This document shows positions 1 to 10,638 of a DNA stretch of 33,096 nucleotides, piece by piece; position 1 is the first letter of the stretch, and each line of letters begins with the position of its first letter. Made by a program: the position numbers and the translations under genes. The notes beneath the pieces were generated by a model, which saw only the letters and a list, made by a program, of their open reading frames with translations, did no database searches and was not told where the DNA came from. The stretch is from the NCBI GenBank assembly GCA_014621425.1, contig JAANBB010000433.1, positions 1-33,096 on the forward strand. The letters are read 5' to 3'. Source of the stretch: Cylindrodendrum hubeiense (taxonomy: Eukaryota; Ascomycota; Sordariomycetes; Hypocreales; Nectriaceae).

Positions 1-625
1 CGGAAGCGAAGCGAGCTCAGCCTACTACGAAGTAGAACCGCTGCCCCTTTGCCTTGGCTTCAACGGTCGGGTGCCCCCTCCAATGCCAATACCACCCTAC
101 CGGACTCCGAGCCCTTTCCATCGTCCTCTTACGCCGCACTGCCCTTGCAAGGCCAAGGACCCTGGGCTGTCAATCCAACATTCCCCCCTGGGCCGGCCAT
201 GGCCTCCCTGGACTCCCTATCCTTTAAGCCCTCAAGGCCCCTAGCTTGCCCGGATGCCCAAATGCCCATCCACTCGCAGTGCCCACTTCCCCTGGGCCCG
301 AGCGTCCTGTCAAGTCACAAACGAGGAATATCTCACGGACAATAAGTAGGCGAATACTACATTACATGGCACAGGGCATCTAGGACTATCTAGACCGAAC
401 CGTGGCTCAGCTGTCCGGGGGCCCCCCTTCCCCAGTCGGTCCCATCGTCGGCCGTTTTCTTGTTCTGCATTCGTTTCCGCCCCCAATCCCTGACCCCTCT
501 AATCTATAGTGCTCGCAACTCTATACCAACCAGCCTGGACCGACGACGATGGATGGATCATGAGCCGTCTTGCCATGCCACGCCGCACTCACTCCGCATC
601 CCACGAGGTTCCCACCCTTCATCGT

Positions 626-656
626 ACTGTACATGACACTGTACAGGTTACTGTAC
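626..656. repeat. Three ACTGTAC boxes at 12-bp spacing
   Basis: The heptamer ACTGTAC occurs at 626-632, 638-644 and 650-656, each exactly 12 bp after the last, separated by different 5-bp spacers (ATGAC, AGGTT). The core GTAC is palindromic. Conserved boxes with variable spacers look more like clustered protein-binding sites than a slipped microsatellite, but no regulated gene can be assigned. Confidence 0.6.
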
Positions 657-703
657 GGTCCGAGTCGGGTCCACACGGATCCCCATCATCACATCAACCC
701 CGG

Positions 704-719
704 CCGACCGACCGACCGA
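704..719. repeat. CCGA tetranucleotide microsatellite
   Basis: Four exact CCGA units in tandem within GC-rich noncoding sequence. This is a simple repeat with no sign of function. Confidence 0.7.
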
Positions 720-1802
720 CCCCGTCCGCTCCCGCCGAAGCTACTCTAACGGCGACGATCGCATCCCCCTCAAGGCCCGGTCCCCGATCGAGGTGGATGG
801 CCTCTGTGCTCTGGTCCAATCGTCTTCGCCAACTCACGCTCACTCCTTCTCCCCTTCTCCCCTTCTCCCTCTTTTGATACCACTCCAACGCTACCAATAC
901 GGGCCCGGATATAGAATACCAAGTTGTAATAGTTGATTAATTATCATTGTACTACGTAGTAGCACGTCGTTCCGCTCGCTCTCGCGTTCATCCATCCATC
1001 CGTGTCTATCCCCAGCCCCTATTCCGAGTTATCTCCCTTCCCCCCTTTGCCATTGACATCCCCCTGTCCCAAGCCCTCAAAAAGACCCGTCACAACCATG
1101 GCAACGTTTCTTTCCTTCTGCTGCTTACGCCGCACGCCGACCTGACCCTGTTTTGCCCGCCTCATCTGGGCCACACTTGCGCCCTGCTGTGCTTTGTGTC
1201 ACCCTGCGTCACGAACGAGGCCACCGTGTTGCACACCGGCCGTGACACACCCGCGGCCGGACGGTTGTTTCTGGAATCGCGACATGGCCCCTATAGGGTA
1301 GTCCGTAGGAGTCGGGCTGGCGTACAAGGGCGCTTTTTTTCTTCTTTCTTCCGTCGACGTTTCACTTACGGGTCTGGTCCTTGTCGGTTTGCGAAAGCGA
1401 GGCCAGCCCGCCTTGCATCGTACACGACGGCGTCAGCTGCGCTATCTGATCTGTCGTGTTGCCACTAGAACTAGCAGAGAAAAATCTAGAGAGGGGTCAT
1501 GCAAGTGGTTGAAAAACCGGGCGACTTTTGCCATCCTTCCATGTAGAAATAAAACATAGCCCAAATAGGGAGCCATATATGTACAAAAACTAGGTATTGG
1601 TGAGAATTCCGCAAGTCGCTCCCTTTGACCCTTATCCGGGAACTCGTCCGTATCCAAGTGTGTATCATGCCTCCATCCTGACCAAGATGATCCCTCCCAA
1701 TCCTCAACGCCTCAGTCAGACCAAAAGGCAACTGTCAATTATCCCCCACATATCCGGTCATGCTTCCAAAGCCCGTATCCGTAGTGTTCCGTCCGTTAAT
1801 GT

Positions 1803-4800
1803 TCACCGTCTAAACACCTTGTTCAAAAGTCCACCTCCGCGTCCTCTGCGCGGTATCTCATCGGGCAATGGGGCCATCCCAATCTCTTTCCCTTTTCCTG
1901 TCATCTTCGGACTGCTATCGGCCGATGTTTGCCCGTCGCTTCTTCCAACGTCGACGTATTCCTCCGACTCCCGGTCTACATACGTCCCATCAAAGTAGGA
2001 CCCATCAGCTGCCAATTTTGAGTGCCCGGGTGCGTAGGTGGGTGGTGTCTCTGGTCCCGTCGTCGGGACGTCTCGGATCTTTGTCAACCCACGATCCAGG
2101 TACTCGACCATCTGGGCCTTTGTAACAAAGCTGTCCGCATCTGAAGATCCAGTACTGCCACCGTGGACATCCTGGGCTTTCTTATACAGTGCTGGGAACC
2201 GAGTCTGGAACTCAGATTCCAGCTCCTTTTCTTGTTCTACCATGGCGGTAGTACGTTCTCCACCTTGCCCAGGGGAGGTACCAAACTGGTGCAGCTGGTC
2301 TTCTCCTCCAAGGTGAGAGAGCAGTTCGGCGTACTTTTGCTGGTTGGCGGAAGTTTCCTCGGGGGTCTGGGTTGGCATTTCCCTCTGTTGCCCCTCCGGC
2401 TGATCATCTTGATCCGCCCTCCTAATGTGCTTTCCAAATGAGTCGCTAAACTCGCGGTAGTGGCCCTTTAAGATAAAGCACTGTCCGCTCCAGCCAGATG
2501 CCCAAAGCTTCTCCAACAAGGCTTCAGCTGGCGGGCATTCAGATGGAGACTCGAGTCCCCGCGCGTAGAATACAACGCATCTCGCGCGCTGCCAGCGTGA
2601 AAACGACCGCCGGCTTTGGGCATCAGCAAATGCTCGCTCAATCATGTCGAGCGACGCAGGCCGCAAGAAGGACTGTGGGGCGCGCAGATGAATGGCTCCC
2701 TTTATGTGAGACCTCTGGTATTCTGATAACGACCTGAGATCAATTAAGAGAGCCTGACCAGGTAGTGAAATGTTGAGAAGTTCATTAAGGTTCGCGGGAA
2801 ATATCATACGGGGCCCGTCCAGCGATTGGTGCTTTGCATCATCAGCCTGCAAAGAAGCAAATCGCTGGGCGAATGCATCTTTTTGTCGGCGATGGTGGAA
2901 CCAGACTTCGACATGCCAAGGCTCAACTCCAAGGTTTGACGCGAAGAAAGCCTTCTGGCCATCGTTTGGTAGTGGCTCATACTGATAGTATTCTTCAAGT
3001 CGTTTCTCTACATGAGGAGCAAACTTCTTGGGCTCTGGAACATCGTCGCCAAATGTGGTACGTCGCAGACTTTGCTGCTGATTCATAATCATCTGCCTCG
3101 TGAGATTGCCACTAACCCCCAATGAGGATGATGACTGCTGCCTTTGCAGCGCAGAGAGTGACGTTGAAGAGGGAATGGGTCTCACTGGTCGTGATGAAAG
3201 ACTTTGTGGTGGGGATCCAGGCAGTGACGGCGAGTGTATGGGAGAAAGGGGTTGAGGCAGCGGGAGTGCGCTCCTCACAACTGGCCCTGATGTATGCCTA
3301 CCATAGGTCGGGTCTCTGAAAGCACCTCGCATCTGACCTGTGTGTCCTGTATTCTCGGTGGCAGCGAAAGTAGTACCAGAGACACCAGAAACAAATGAAT
3401 CAGCGTCGGCAGTAGTACTATCATTAGGATAGGAACGTGTTGGAACGAAGACGGGAACTGACGGCGACCGCTGTTTCTGAGTCATGAGGTTGTTTGAGCG
3501 GATGAAGGCGATGAAGGAAGTAGCGTGATCCTCTGGAAGCATGTCCCAGATGCCGACTGGCATAGAGACCAGGAGAAGAGTAGAGTGACTCTTGAAGACG
3601 CCTTGGACCTTGACATACTTGGCCATGGCAGGAAAAGCGCTGAGCCATTGTTCCCACGCATTGATATCCAACCTCTGGTCATCTTCTAGGGCCAAGGAAA
3701 TCATGACATGAGGGGTATCTTCGTTGGGCTCGGTGAACATGTGGTCGTTGCGAGGGGCTGACGATGGATCCGGGGCTCGGCCTGTCTCATGAGGCATGGC
3801 GGGCATAGGCAATAGCTCAGGAGAGGGTGGGTGGTCAACTCCTAGACATATCCGAGACAACTCAATACTGGGTGCCTTGTGGTTTGCAGTCATCATGAAG
3901 TGAACGGGGGTTGATCGAGCTTCGAAGTATTTGCCGTTGATGGTAATCGGACGAGGGTGTTTGAGGCGAGCGAGCACCTCGGCATGAAGCATCGCGGCGG
4001 AAAAGGCTCTGACACGCCATTCTTGAAGGACTTCGATGAGGGCATTGGTGAAAGAATAACGTCCTGGATCAGGTGCGATGGCATCCCAACTAGAAGCTGA
4101 AATCGTCTCCGTGATACTGTTTCCGGTTGGGAATGTGGCGCTTGCAGCTCCCGCGCAGCAGTCCAACAAAATGAGTACATCAGACGCGGATCTCTCAAGG
4201 AGGGTTTGAATGGCCGACCATCTAGAGTTGGTTAGACTGGTTGTAACGTTATAAATCTTTGGGGATCAACTCACTGTAACCAAGGAGAAGAAGGCTCCCG
4301 GGTCCTGATAGGCTAAGTCAGAATACTGCTAAATAGTTGATGGAAGTCCAGGGTTATACTCACGCACACCAGGTGCTCTGCCTGGACTCATCGATTCGAG
4401 CGTGGCCACCGTAATACACCAAAAACAAGGTGTTTGTTGATTCATGGTCTTTGATAAGTTGGCCAATTTTTAGCATCAACTCTAGATGTGAGTTTTCGGA
4501 GGGAATTCCAAAAATTTCGGTGTTGAAGCCAAAGTCTTCGCTAAGGCACTTCTCCAGGTCTTCCAGTTCTGGGATGACGAAGAGATCGTCCGAGTTCCAG
4601 TGCAATAGTAGTGCCTGAACTTTGCTGTATCGTTGGGAAGATCGCCCACGGTTTGGGAAGGCTCGCGCTGCAGACTGAGGAATCAATTAGAGAGTGCGCC
4701 TGGGAGAACAACCCAGGAGGACTTACATCTTCAAGTCGGCTGGCAAACTGGCCGATATGCTTGACATGGAAGCTCGTACGACTGACGTCGTGAGTCGCGG

Positions 4801-4979
4801 ATCTGGCAAATTCTCCTCCACTGGGGCCAGCCTGTAAAGCCGTGTAAGTACTTGGTCGCATCATGCTTGAGCAAAACAGAGGCAGAACGCCTTGAAGAAC
4901 GCACCATGCCTTCCCGCGCGCCCGAGACATCCGCCGGCCGTCGGGAGCGGATGGTGAAGTACGGTTGGTGATCAGCCAT
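1803..4979 (-). CDS. Caspase-like (C14), homeodomain and rhodanese multidomain protein
   Basis: Five exons on the minus strand: 4979-4905, 4831-4727, 4674-4364, 4304-4275 and 4221-1803. All introns are GT-AG (52-73 nt) with matching phases, giving 979 residues. The start is the first ATG in frame. Residues about 75-260 form a caspase-like fold: YYGGHA supplies His151 and LLDCCAG supplies Cys195/Cys196, the second being the expected nucleophile. After a Ser/Pro-rich linker, residues about 570-625 match a homeodomain, ending in WFHHRRQK where the canonical form is WFQNRRAK. Residues about 650-765 match a rhodanese fold (LIDLRSLSEYQRSHIKGAIH), but the loop VVFYARG has Ala where active enzymes have Cys. 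The tail is charged and ends in Lys/Arg. A proteolytic or scaffold role fits; DNA binding and sulfur or phosphate transfer are doubtful. Substrate and pathway are unknown. The 30-nt exon 4 is the least certain part. Confidence 0.75.
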
Positions 4980-6045
4980 TGCGACGAATCCGGTGTATTT
5001 TATTCCAAAGTTGGTGGACGGGGTCGCCAAGGCGAGAGTTCGCCGCCTGCCAGACAGACAATCGCTATCGCTATCGCGGATCGTGTCGCAAGCGGGTGGG
5101 TGGGGTTGAAAGTCGTCGAGCGTTGGTCTCTAGAAGGCGATCATAGCTGGTCCAGGCATTTGGGGCATGGTCGCGTCGGTTCACGAAGGCAGTTGCGTAG
5201 ACGATGGGTGACGAAGAACTGGAGGGTTTGGTGGCATCACGTCTAGATGCGAAGACTGGGAATGGGATGGTATGGGTGAGCGACTTCAAAGGCAGAATGG
5301 GCGACCGAAACGGCAGGCGCAGTGAATCGACCGTCGGTCCCCAAAGCGGTTTAGCCGCAGCTCTCTGGCGGTGACCAAAAGGGAAGGGGCGAGGGGCACT
5401 CGGTGGGGGAGGTACCGTGGTACGCGAGCCACAGCATGTGTCAGTGGGCATCAGTGGGCATTAGTGGGCGTCAGTGGGCGTCAGTGAGCCCCAGTGAGCC
5501 CCAGTGAGAGCCCCAGCAAGCACCAGTGACTGCCCACTTTGAATTCACGTGTACCCTGTACCCATGGCCTGGTAGCGGCCTGTCCCGGCGGCCGCGTAGG
5601 AGCTCTGGCCAACCAAAGCTTGAGCCGCCGCGACGTCACTGGTCAGTAGTGGTCACTGGGGAGATCTGTCCACCGCAACCCCAAATCCAATACCGAAGCT
5701 CTCCAAGTCAGCTTAGTCGGGCAAGGCACTACAAGACCAGAATCCTGCCATCGGCCGCAACCATCCTTCAGGCCGTTTGTTGCCCCTTGCGTGCCGCACC
5801 ACATCTCCCACATCTACCACATCCACCACATCTCCGACAGCGCTAGGCTGCAGGATTCCAGGGTTCGGGCATTACACTACCGCGGCCTTTTGCTTGTTTG
5901 AGATACCGCGGACCAGTTGACGTGGTCAAGCGGCACGCGACAACTCTTGCCACTATCCATCGGCTTCAAGCTACGGCTACAAGCTACGGCGTCCAGCCAC
6001 CGAACACAGAACACGGCACTTCCACCTCCCGAGAACCAGCCAACC
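4980..6045. other. Divergent promoter region between the caspase-like gene and PBN1
   Basis: This 1,066-bp spacer lies between two outward-facing start codons, so it should hold both promoters. It contains a 10-bp-unit minisatellite (5441-5510), a CACGTG box at 5547-5552 and a short CACATC-type repeat (about 5802-5838). Open frames on both strands (5071-5451 minus, 5526-5846 plus) show no recognisable domains. Confidence 0.6.
5441..5510. repeat. 10-bp minisatellite, about seven units
   Basis: Seven consecutive 10-bp units stay in register. The left copies read TCAGTGGGCA/G and the right copies drift to TCAGTGAGCC and CCAGTGAGCC. Degenerate CAGTG/CAGCA units continue to about 5530. The gradient of variants suggests stepwise duplication. 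It lies in the spacer shared by two divergent genes. Confidence 0.85.
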
Positions 6046-7596
6046 ATGCGTGAGCGCATCACCTTTGTCCACGAGGACCCCACCTTCGACCCCGACACCT
6101 TGGACCTGCAGGAGGCCGGGTTGCTGGGTCCTCAGATCGAGACAACTAGACAAAACCGGCTCACCTTCAACCTTGACGAGTTGCCTCAGGAGTTGGCCGA
6201 CCTGCTCAAGGGATTCGACGCTCTACATGTGAGATGGGCTAGCCCCCTGCGGTACGCGACGCTGGATCCTTTCAGCGCCCGGCTATCTCCTGGCCTCCAT
6301 TTATCATACACGCCCTCGCAATCACATGGGAATGATTCGTATGTTCCTCTCTCACCTTCCCAAGTCGGCTTCAACGCAATGCCAATGTAGTTTACTGACA
6401 CGCAGAGTAGAACTAAATTATGTACCTGGATACAGAGATTTGGGTCTCTATCGTGTATGACACCAGAGTCCTTTACAGAGTCCAGCACGGATGACCCCTC
6501 GGTGCCCCCATCCTTCTATTTCTATCAAGGCCTAGAGGATCTGCACTCGTTTGTCGCATCAAGCACCCAGGACTTCTGCCCTGAGCTTGACTCCATCTGC
6601 CAGGCTCGGATCCGTAGTCTCTATGCCGCAGCTTCCCTGGACTTGTCATTCGACGCTGCATCGAACACCCTTCAGATCAATGCCCTATGGCCCCTTCGAG
6701 CCCAGACTATCACAGCTCCTGCCTCTGACGAGCGGAGGATAGAGGTCGGCATCTTCGTCAAAAACACGCCACCCACTATCAAGCCGCATGAGCTCGGACT
6801 CGCGGGCGTCGTGACAGTGCTCAGTGACAAAAAGCAACCATCACCCACTATATTCACATTCCCTTCCCGTCACCGACACATTGATGCCGAATTCACCTCC
6901 AAATTCCTAACCCCCACAGGCCTTCACCCCACCCTTCAGTTGAACCTGAGCTCCAATCAACCTCCGGATAATGATGCTGAGTGCTCTCCGTTTGCATACT
7001 TGACTCTCCCAAAGGCCATCTTCGCAGACCGCTACGGGCTAGCGGATGAGTTGTTCCTGGCCTCTAAGAACCTCACTGCATCCCGTTACACAAGTCTACC
7101 TGTCGACTTAGAGGCTCCCGCTTATACAACGGACTCCTGGGGCTCTAGGGTCCTCTTGGAGTTGGCCGCTCCGGCCTCCAATGAAGACCAGCCATGGACA
7201 GCTGAAGTTCCACTTCACCTCCGATACCTAGAGCCATCATCAACGGGAGAGATAGAAGTCGAGGTACCATATCCCGCCGTTTTCTGGGCGTGCTCGTCGG
7301 ACATAGAGGACCTGAGCAACCCCTTTGATCGTGTCCACCTAGGGTTTGATGAGTTGTTTGATAAGAAGACCGTATTTTGGCACGTCACTCCTCAACCCGC
7401 GAGCGGAAAGCGGCTCATGAGCCCAGTTACCGTTCCTGTACTGAATGACCAGGGGGCAGACTGGATTGGATTAGGGACAGCTGCCGCTGTGGTCTTGGGC
7501 TTTGCCTGGGTATTTTGGAAACTGGTGGGCGCCACGGTACAATCCGCAAGCCAGCCGTCTCCAAAGCCAAGCAAGGCTGTCGAGAAGAAGGAGTGA
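6046..7596 (+). CDS. PBN1: PBN1 / PIG-X family subunit of GPI mannosyltransferase I
   Basis: The protein stabilises the catalytic Gpi14/PIG-M subunit that adds the first mannose to GPI anchors on the lumenal face of the ER. Exon 1 (6046-6338) encodes the characteristic fungal start MRERITFVHED and an LDELP segment. The intron starts GTATGT at 6339 and contains CTGAC at 6394-6398. Exon 2 begins at 6408 or 6411 and runs to 7596, giving about 492 residues; the frame was fixed by continuity through QRFGSLSCMTPESF. The body is a beta-rich lumenal domain. One membrane helix lies near the C-terminus (WIGLGTAAAVVLGFAWVFW), followed by a short basic tail ending KAVEKKE, which fits a type I ER protein. 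The acceptor is ambiguous between two in-frame AGs. Confidence 0.85.
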
Positions 7597-7632
7597 GCCA
7601 GTCCATAATATATGCTAGATACCTGTAGGTAG

Positions 7633-7646
7633 GGTAGGTACCTACC
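7633..7646. repeat. GGTAGGTACCTACC palindrome
   Basis: A perfect 14-bp palindrome directly 3' of PBN1. It extends into more CCTAGGTAGG sequence, and a related CCTAGGTACCTACC stretch occurs at 7846-7859. Such (C)CTAGGTA-type simple repeats can form hairpins; function is unknown. Confidence 0.6.
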
Positions 7647-7872
7647 TAGGTAGGGAGCGTTCCAGTCAACGCCACATACACGCACAATCCATAGCGATTT
7701 AGCCTAGGGAATCCTAGAATTAAAATATGCATTAGCTTCATTGAGTCTTTCGGAATCAATAAAAATTTTAACTTGATTGATAAACTACGACTCATTACTT
7801 TGCCTACCATGTCCGCGTCTATGGTTGAGTCACTTGGCTTTCATACCTAGGTACCTACCTATTTAGTTCATC

Positions 7873-7885
7873 CACGTGACGTCAC
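7873..7885. promoter_or_regulatory. Overlapping E-box and CRE (CACGTGACGTCAC)
   Basis: A perfect CACGTG (bHLH-type site, 7873-7878) overlaps a perfect palindromic CRE, TGACGTCA (bZIP ATF/CREB-type site, 7877-7884). It lies about 170 bp before the start codon of the Zn2Cys6 gene, a typical promoter position. Binding is inferred from the sequence only. Confidence 0.5.
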
Positions 7886-8051
7886 CTAATCCAACCACAA
7901 CCACACATCTCACAAGGTGCGGGTCCTGATTGTCTTGTCACCGAGCAACATTGACACAACCCCGTCAAAGCGCTCTGCCACCGTGAAATGTGCCGGCAAA
8001 AGAAGGCTTTAACGACTAAATACTCTGGTATCGGGGTTGTGGTGACGTACA

Positions 8052-10369
8052 ATGGCCCCGACACCGCCTTTAGGAGATTCTCCAAGTTCAGCATCCGGTG
8101 CGGGACAGCATCAGCAATATCAACAAACATCCCAGGACAAGATTAGACGGAATGTAGCCTGCATCACCTGTCGCGATTCCAAAGTGAGCTCTCCAAACCC
8201 ATGTCTGATTATGCGCAGTGAGTGTGTGAGGCTAATGAGATCCAGGTCCGGTGTAGGGCTAACTCGGTGGCGGGACAGCCCTGTCAGCGGTGTGCCAAGT
8301 TACAGCTCGCATGTGTCTACGACAGGACTCACAAGAGAGTCACAAAGAGAAGGTACGGCCAATTGGTTACACAGGCCTCGTTCGTCTCGTCTGATTGAGT
8401 CATACAACGAGATCATTTTATTCGATATGCGTGAAATTCACACCTTACCCTAGACCTGCGCTGACAGGTCGAACAGCAAACTTGAGTTGTTGGAACAAGA
8501 ACTCAAGACCATCAAGGAGGCCGTGAATCCTCGAAAAAGCGGAGAGCCTTCCTGGAGCCCGCCAACACCACAAGTGAACAACTCTATCTTTCCAGAGCAA
8601 GCCAACCGCCTGGACTCAACCCCAACAACTGTCCTTCCTGTCGTTACTCCATCAGCAGATCTTTCTCTTGTGAATCCACAACCGCAACCAACCCCAGCAA
8701 AATACCAGAGTCTGGGACCAACCTCGTCCCGAATATTGAACGATAAACTTATACCCGGTGAAGACATTGATTGGTATTTTGAAAAGTGAGATGCCTCACC
8801 AGCGCTGACCATGACGATGCTGATGATAATGCAGATACCTCCAATGCTTCCACCCATACCTCCCAGTCTTAAGAAAGAAGAATCCAGATGAGTGTTACCA
8901 GGCCTGCCCAACTCTCTTCTGGGTGATCATCTACGTATCTTGCCGTCGGTATGCGAAAGAGGAGCACGTCTTCACCAGTCTTGTCGAACAGTTGGAACGC
9001 GATATCGGGCCTATCATCTCAGCCCCCGCGATTGACCTGGAGACCATTCATGTCATCCTTATAATATGTGCCTGGCCATTCCCAACAATACGATTTGTGG
9101 CTGATCCGTCCTTGACACTAATATCGGCTGCCTTGAGTGCCTGCTTGCTTCTCGGGCTGCAAACAGGTCGTGGATCTCATCCCAGGTTCTGTATCGGCGG
9201 ACGCCAGAACATAACTTGTACCGACTATGAGGCATCAATAACATGGATATTTTGCTGTATACTTGCACAAAGGTATCTAACTCTGTTTCTTACAAGTCGC
9301 AACCATGATTTTGACAATGTTTCTAGGATAGCGACTAATAGCGGATGCCCACCCTTATTTCTACAACATAATGACGCCCAGTGCAAGAAAGTCGTGGGGG
9401 ATACCCTAGCACCAGAATTAATGACCCTCTTCGACCTTCAGAAGTTTATAAATCGCCTCCACATGGCAATGTCGGCCCAAGTAGCGGCCCACGGAGGCGT
9501 TACAGAGGGAGCCGTCAAGACTTGGGAGGATGATTTCGAGGCCCTCAAACCACTCGTCAGCAGTGTTGATACAGGTATACCACCATATGCTTCAATGATT
9601 GTTGGAACATAAACTGACTAGAAAAATAGACTGCTCTCGCTTCATGCTCCTCTTGGCTAAACTCGAAGTCCAATCCTACTACTTCGCCTCCCCACCAGGC
9701 GCACCACGTCCTAACTTCCATTTCAACGCTCTCCGTGCCTACAACACCTCACACGCCCTGCTCACATCTGCCCTCACCCTCGAATCTCACTCCAAGTTCC
9801 TCTCTCATGGGCCACATTGGGTCTACCGCACCGTCATAGACGCTAGTTCCGTCCTCATATCTACCCTCAACTCTGTGGCTGCTCCCCCCACCGTTACCCC
9901 GGCAGACGCCGATGCCATCGCCGTCCAGATCCGCACCGCCGTGCATACCTGCAGCGTCCGTGATAGCGACTTGCCTTCTCGCGGCGCTGCTATCATCGAG
10001 GCCTTTTGGTCTGTACGCAACGTGGTCTCCAAGTCGCTCGAACCCGCTGGGGCCTGGCCCGAACGTCTCGGCGCTGCTGTGACTTATTGGTGTCTTACAC
10101 GCTTCCGCGACGCCTTGCAGGAGGCCAAGAAGAGCACAGAAGGAGTCAACAAAGGCCTTGAGGCATTCCGTAAGCTAAATCTGCCCCTCATACTTTATTT
10201 TTTGCTGACGCGTATCAACTGCCTAGACAATATATCTGCTCCTACTCGTACGGGCTCGGAACAGACCACGAATACGGGTCAAGACCCATTCCAAGACGTT
10301 GACTGGACCATGTTCATGGATGAATTTGGTTGGGGCGGAGATGGAGCCGTGTTCCTCGGGCCTCCTTAG
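8052..10369 (+). CDS. Zn2Cys6 transcription factor with Leu3-type Cys spacing
   Basis: Probably seven exons: 8052-8183, 8246-8352, 8468-8785, 8835-9272, 9327-9574, 9630-10169 and 10227-10369, giving 641 residues. The zinc cluster uses Cys37, 40, 47, 57, 60 and 67 (CX2CX6CX9CX2CX6C). Its sequence CITCRDSKVRC and CQRCAKLQLAC is split by intron 1. A basic linker (HKRVTKRR) leads to a leucine-rich dimerisation segment (KLELLEQELKTIKEA). The middle of the protein resembles fungal middle-homology regions (DECYQACPTLFWVIIYV, then ICAWPFPT). The C-terminus is acidic and aromatic (QDVDWTMFMDEFGW), like an activation domain. The X9 spacing matches the Leu3 class, but overall identity is not enough to name a target pathway. 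Introns 5 (54 nt, 9273-9326) and 7 (57 nt, 10170-10226) contain no in-frame stop, so retention would give longer isoforms. Confidence 0.8.
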
Positions 10370-10638
10370 TGAATGATTTGAAAGGGTAAAAAGGTCACTG
10401 CATGGACGGGGTTTAGTTGATACACAGGCTTCACGAATCATGAGGGGGACTTTCTTTCGTTCAACTTTTGCTGTATCATTGTGGTTTTGGTTGGGCTTTA
10501 TCTAATTACAAGCATGCTCTAAACAAAGAGTTTATTTCATAGTTCCCAAAACGCCAATCATTCATTATATCGTCAATCTCTTTGTGAAATAACCCGCTCA
10601 ACAGACCACAATTCGCTCATGTTACAAAAACAAACAGA

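Larger units (their letters stand above)
1..1802. other. Gene-free left flank
   Basis: I see no supported gene here. Open frames at 1-345, 509-877 and 947-1468 (plus) are Pro/Ser/Arg-rich, lack splice structure and match no family I know. The frame at 1-345 is open to the window edge, so it could be the tail of a gene outside. The stretch is C/T-rich up to about 1150. It then becomes more AT-rich around 1480-1600, as expected for the 3' flank of the minus-strand gene ending at 1803. It contains a spaced ACTGTAC triplet (626-656), a CCGA microsatellite (704-719) and a 12-bp perfect palindrome, TACTACGTAGTA (950-961). Confidence 0.6.
7597..8051. other. Spacer between PBN1 and the Zn2Cys6 gene
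   Basis: Contains the 3' flank of PBN1 and the promoter of the regulator gene. Two copies of AGGTACCTACCT (7636-7647 and 7849-7860) lie about 210 bp apart. A composite E-box/CRE site lies at 7873-7885. The middle (about 7690-7800) is AT-rich and carries no gene. Confidence 0.6.

Noticed and set aside
1098..1145. Short ATG frame in good context (starts MATFLSFCCLRR)
   Set aside because: Stops after 15 codons, with no donor site that would connect it to a further exon.
947..1468. 173-codon plus-strand frame
   Set aside because: No recognisable domain, irregular Arg/Ser/Pro composition, no splice signals fitting a gene, and no ATG at its start.
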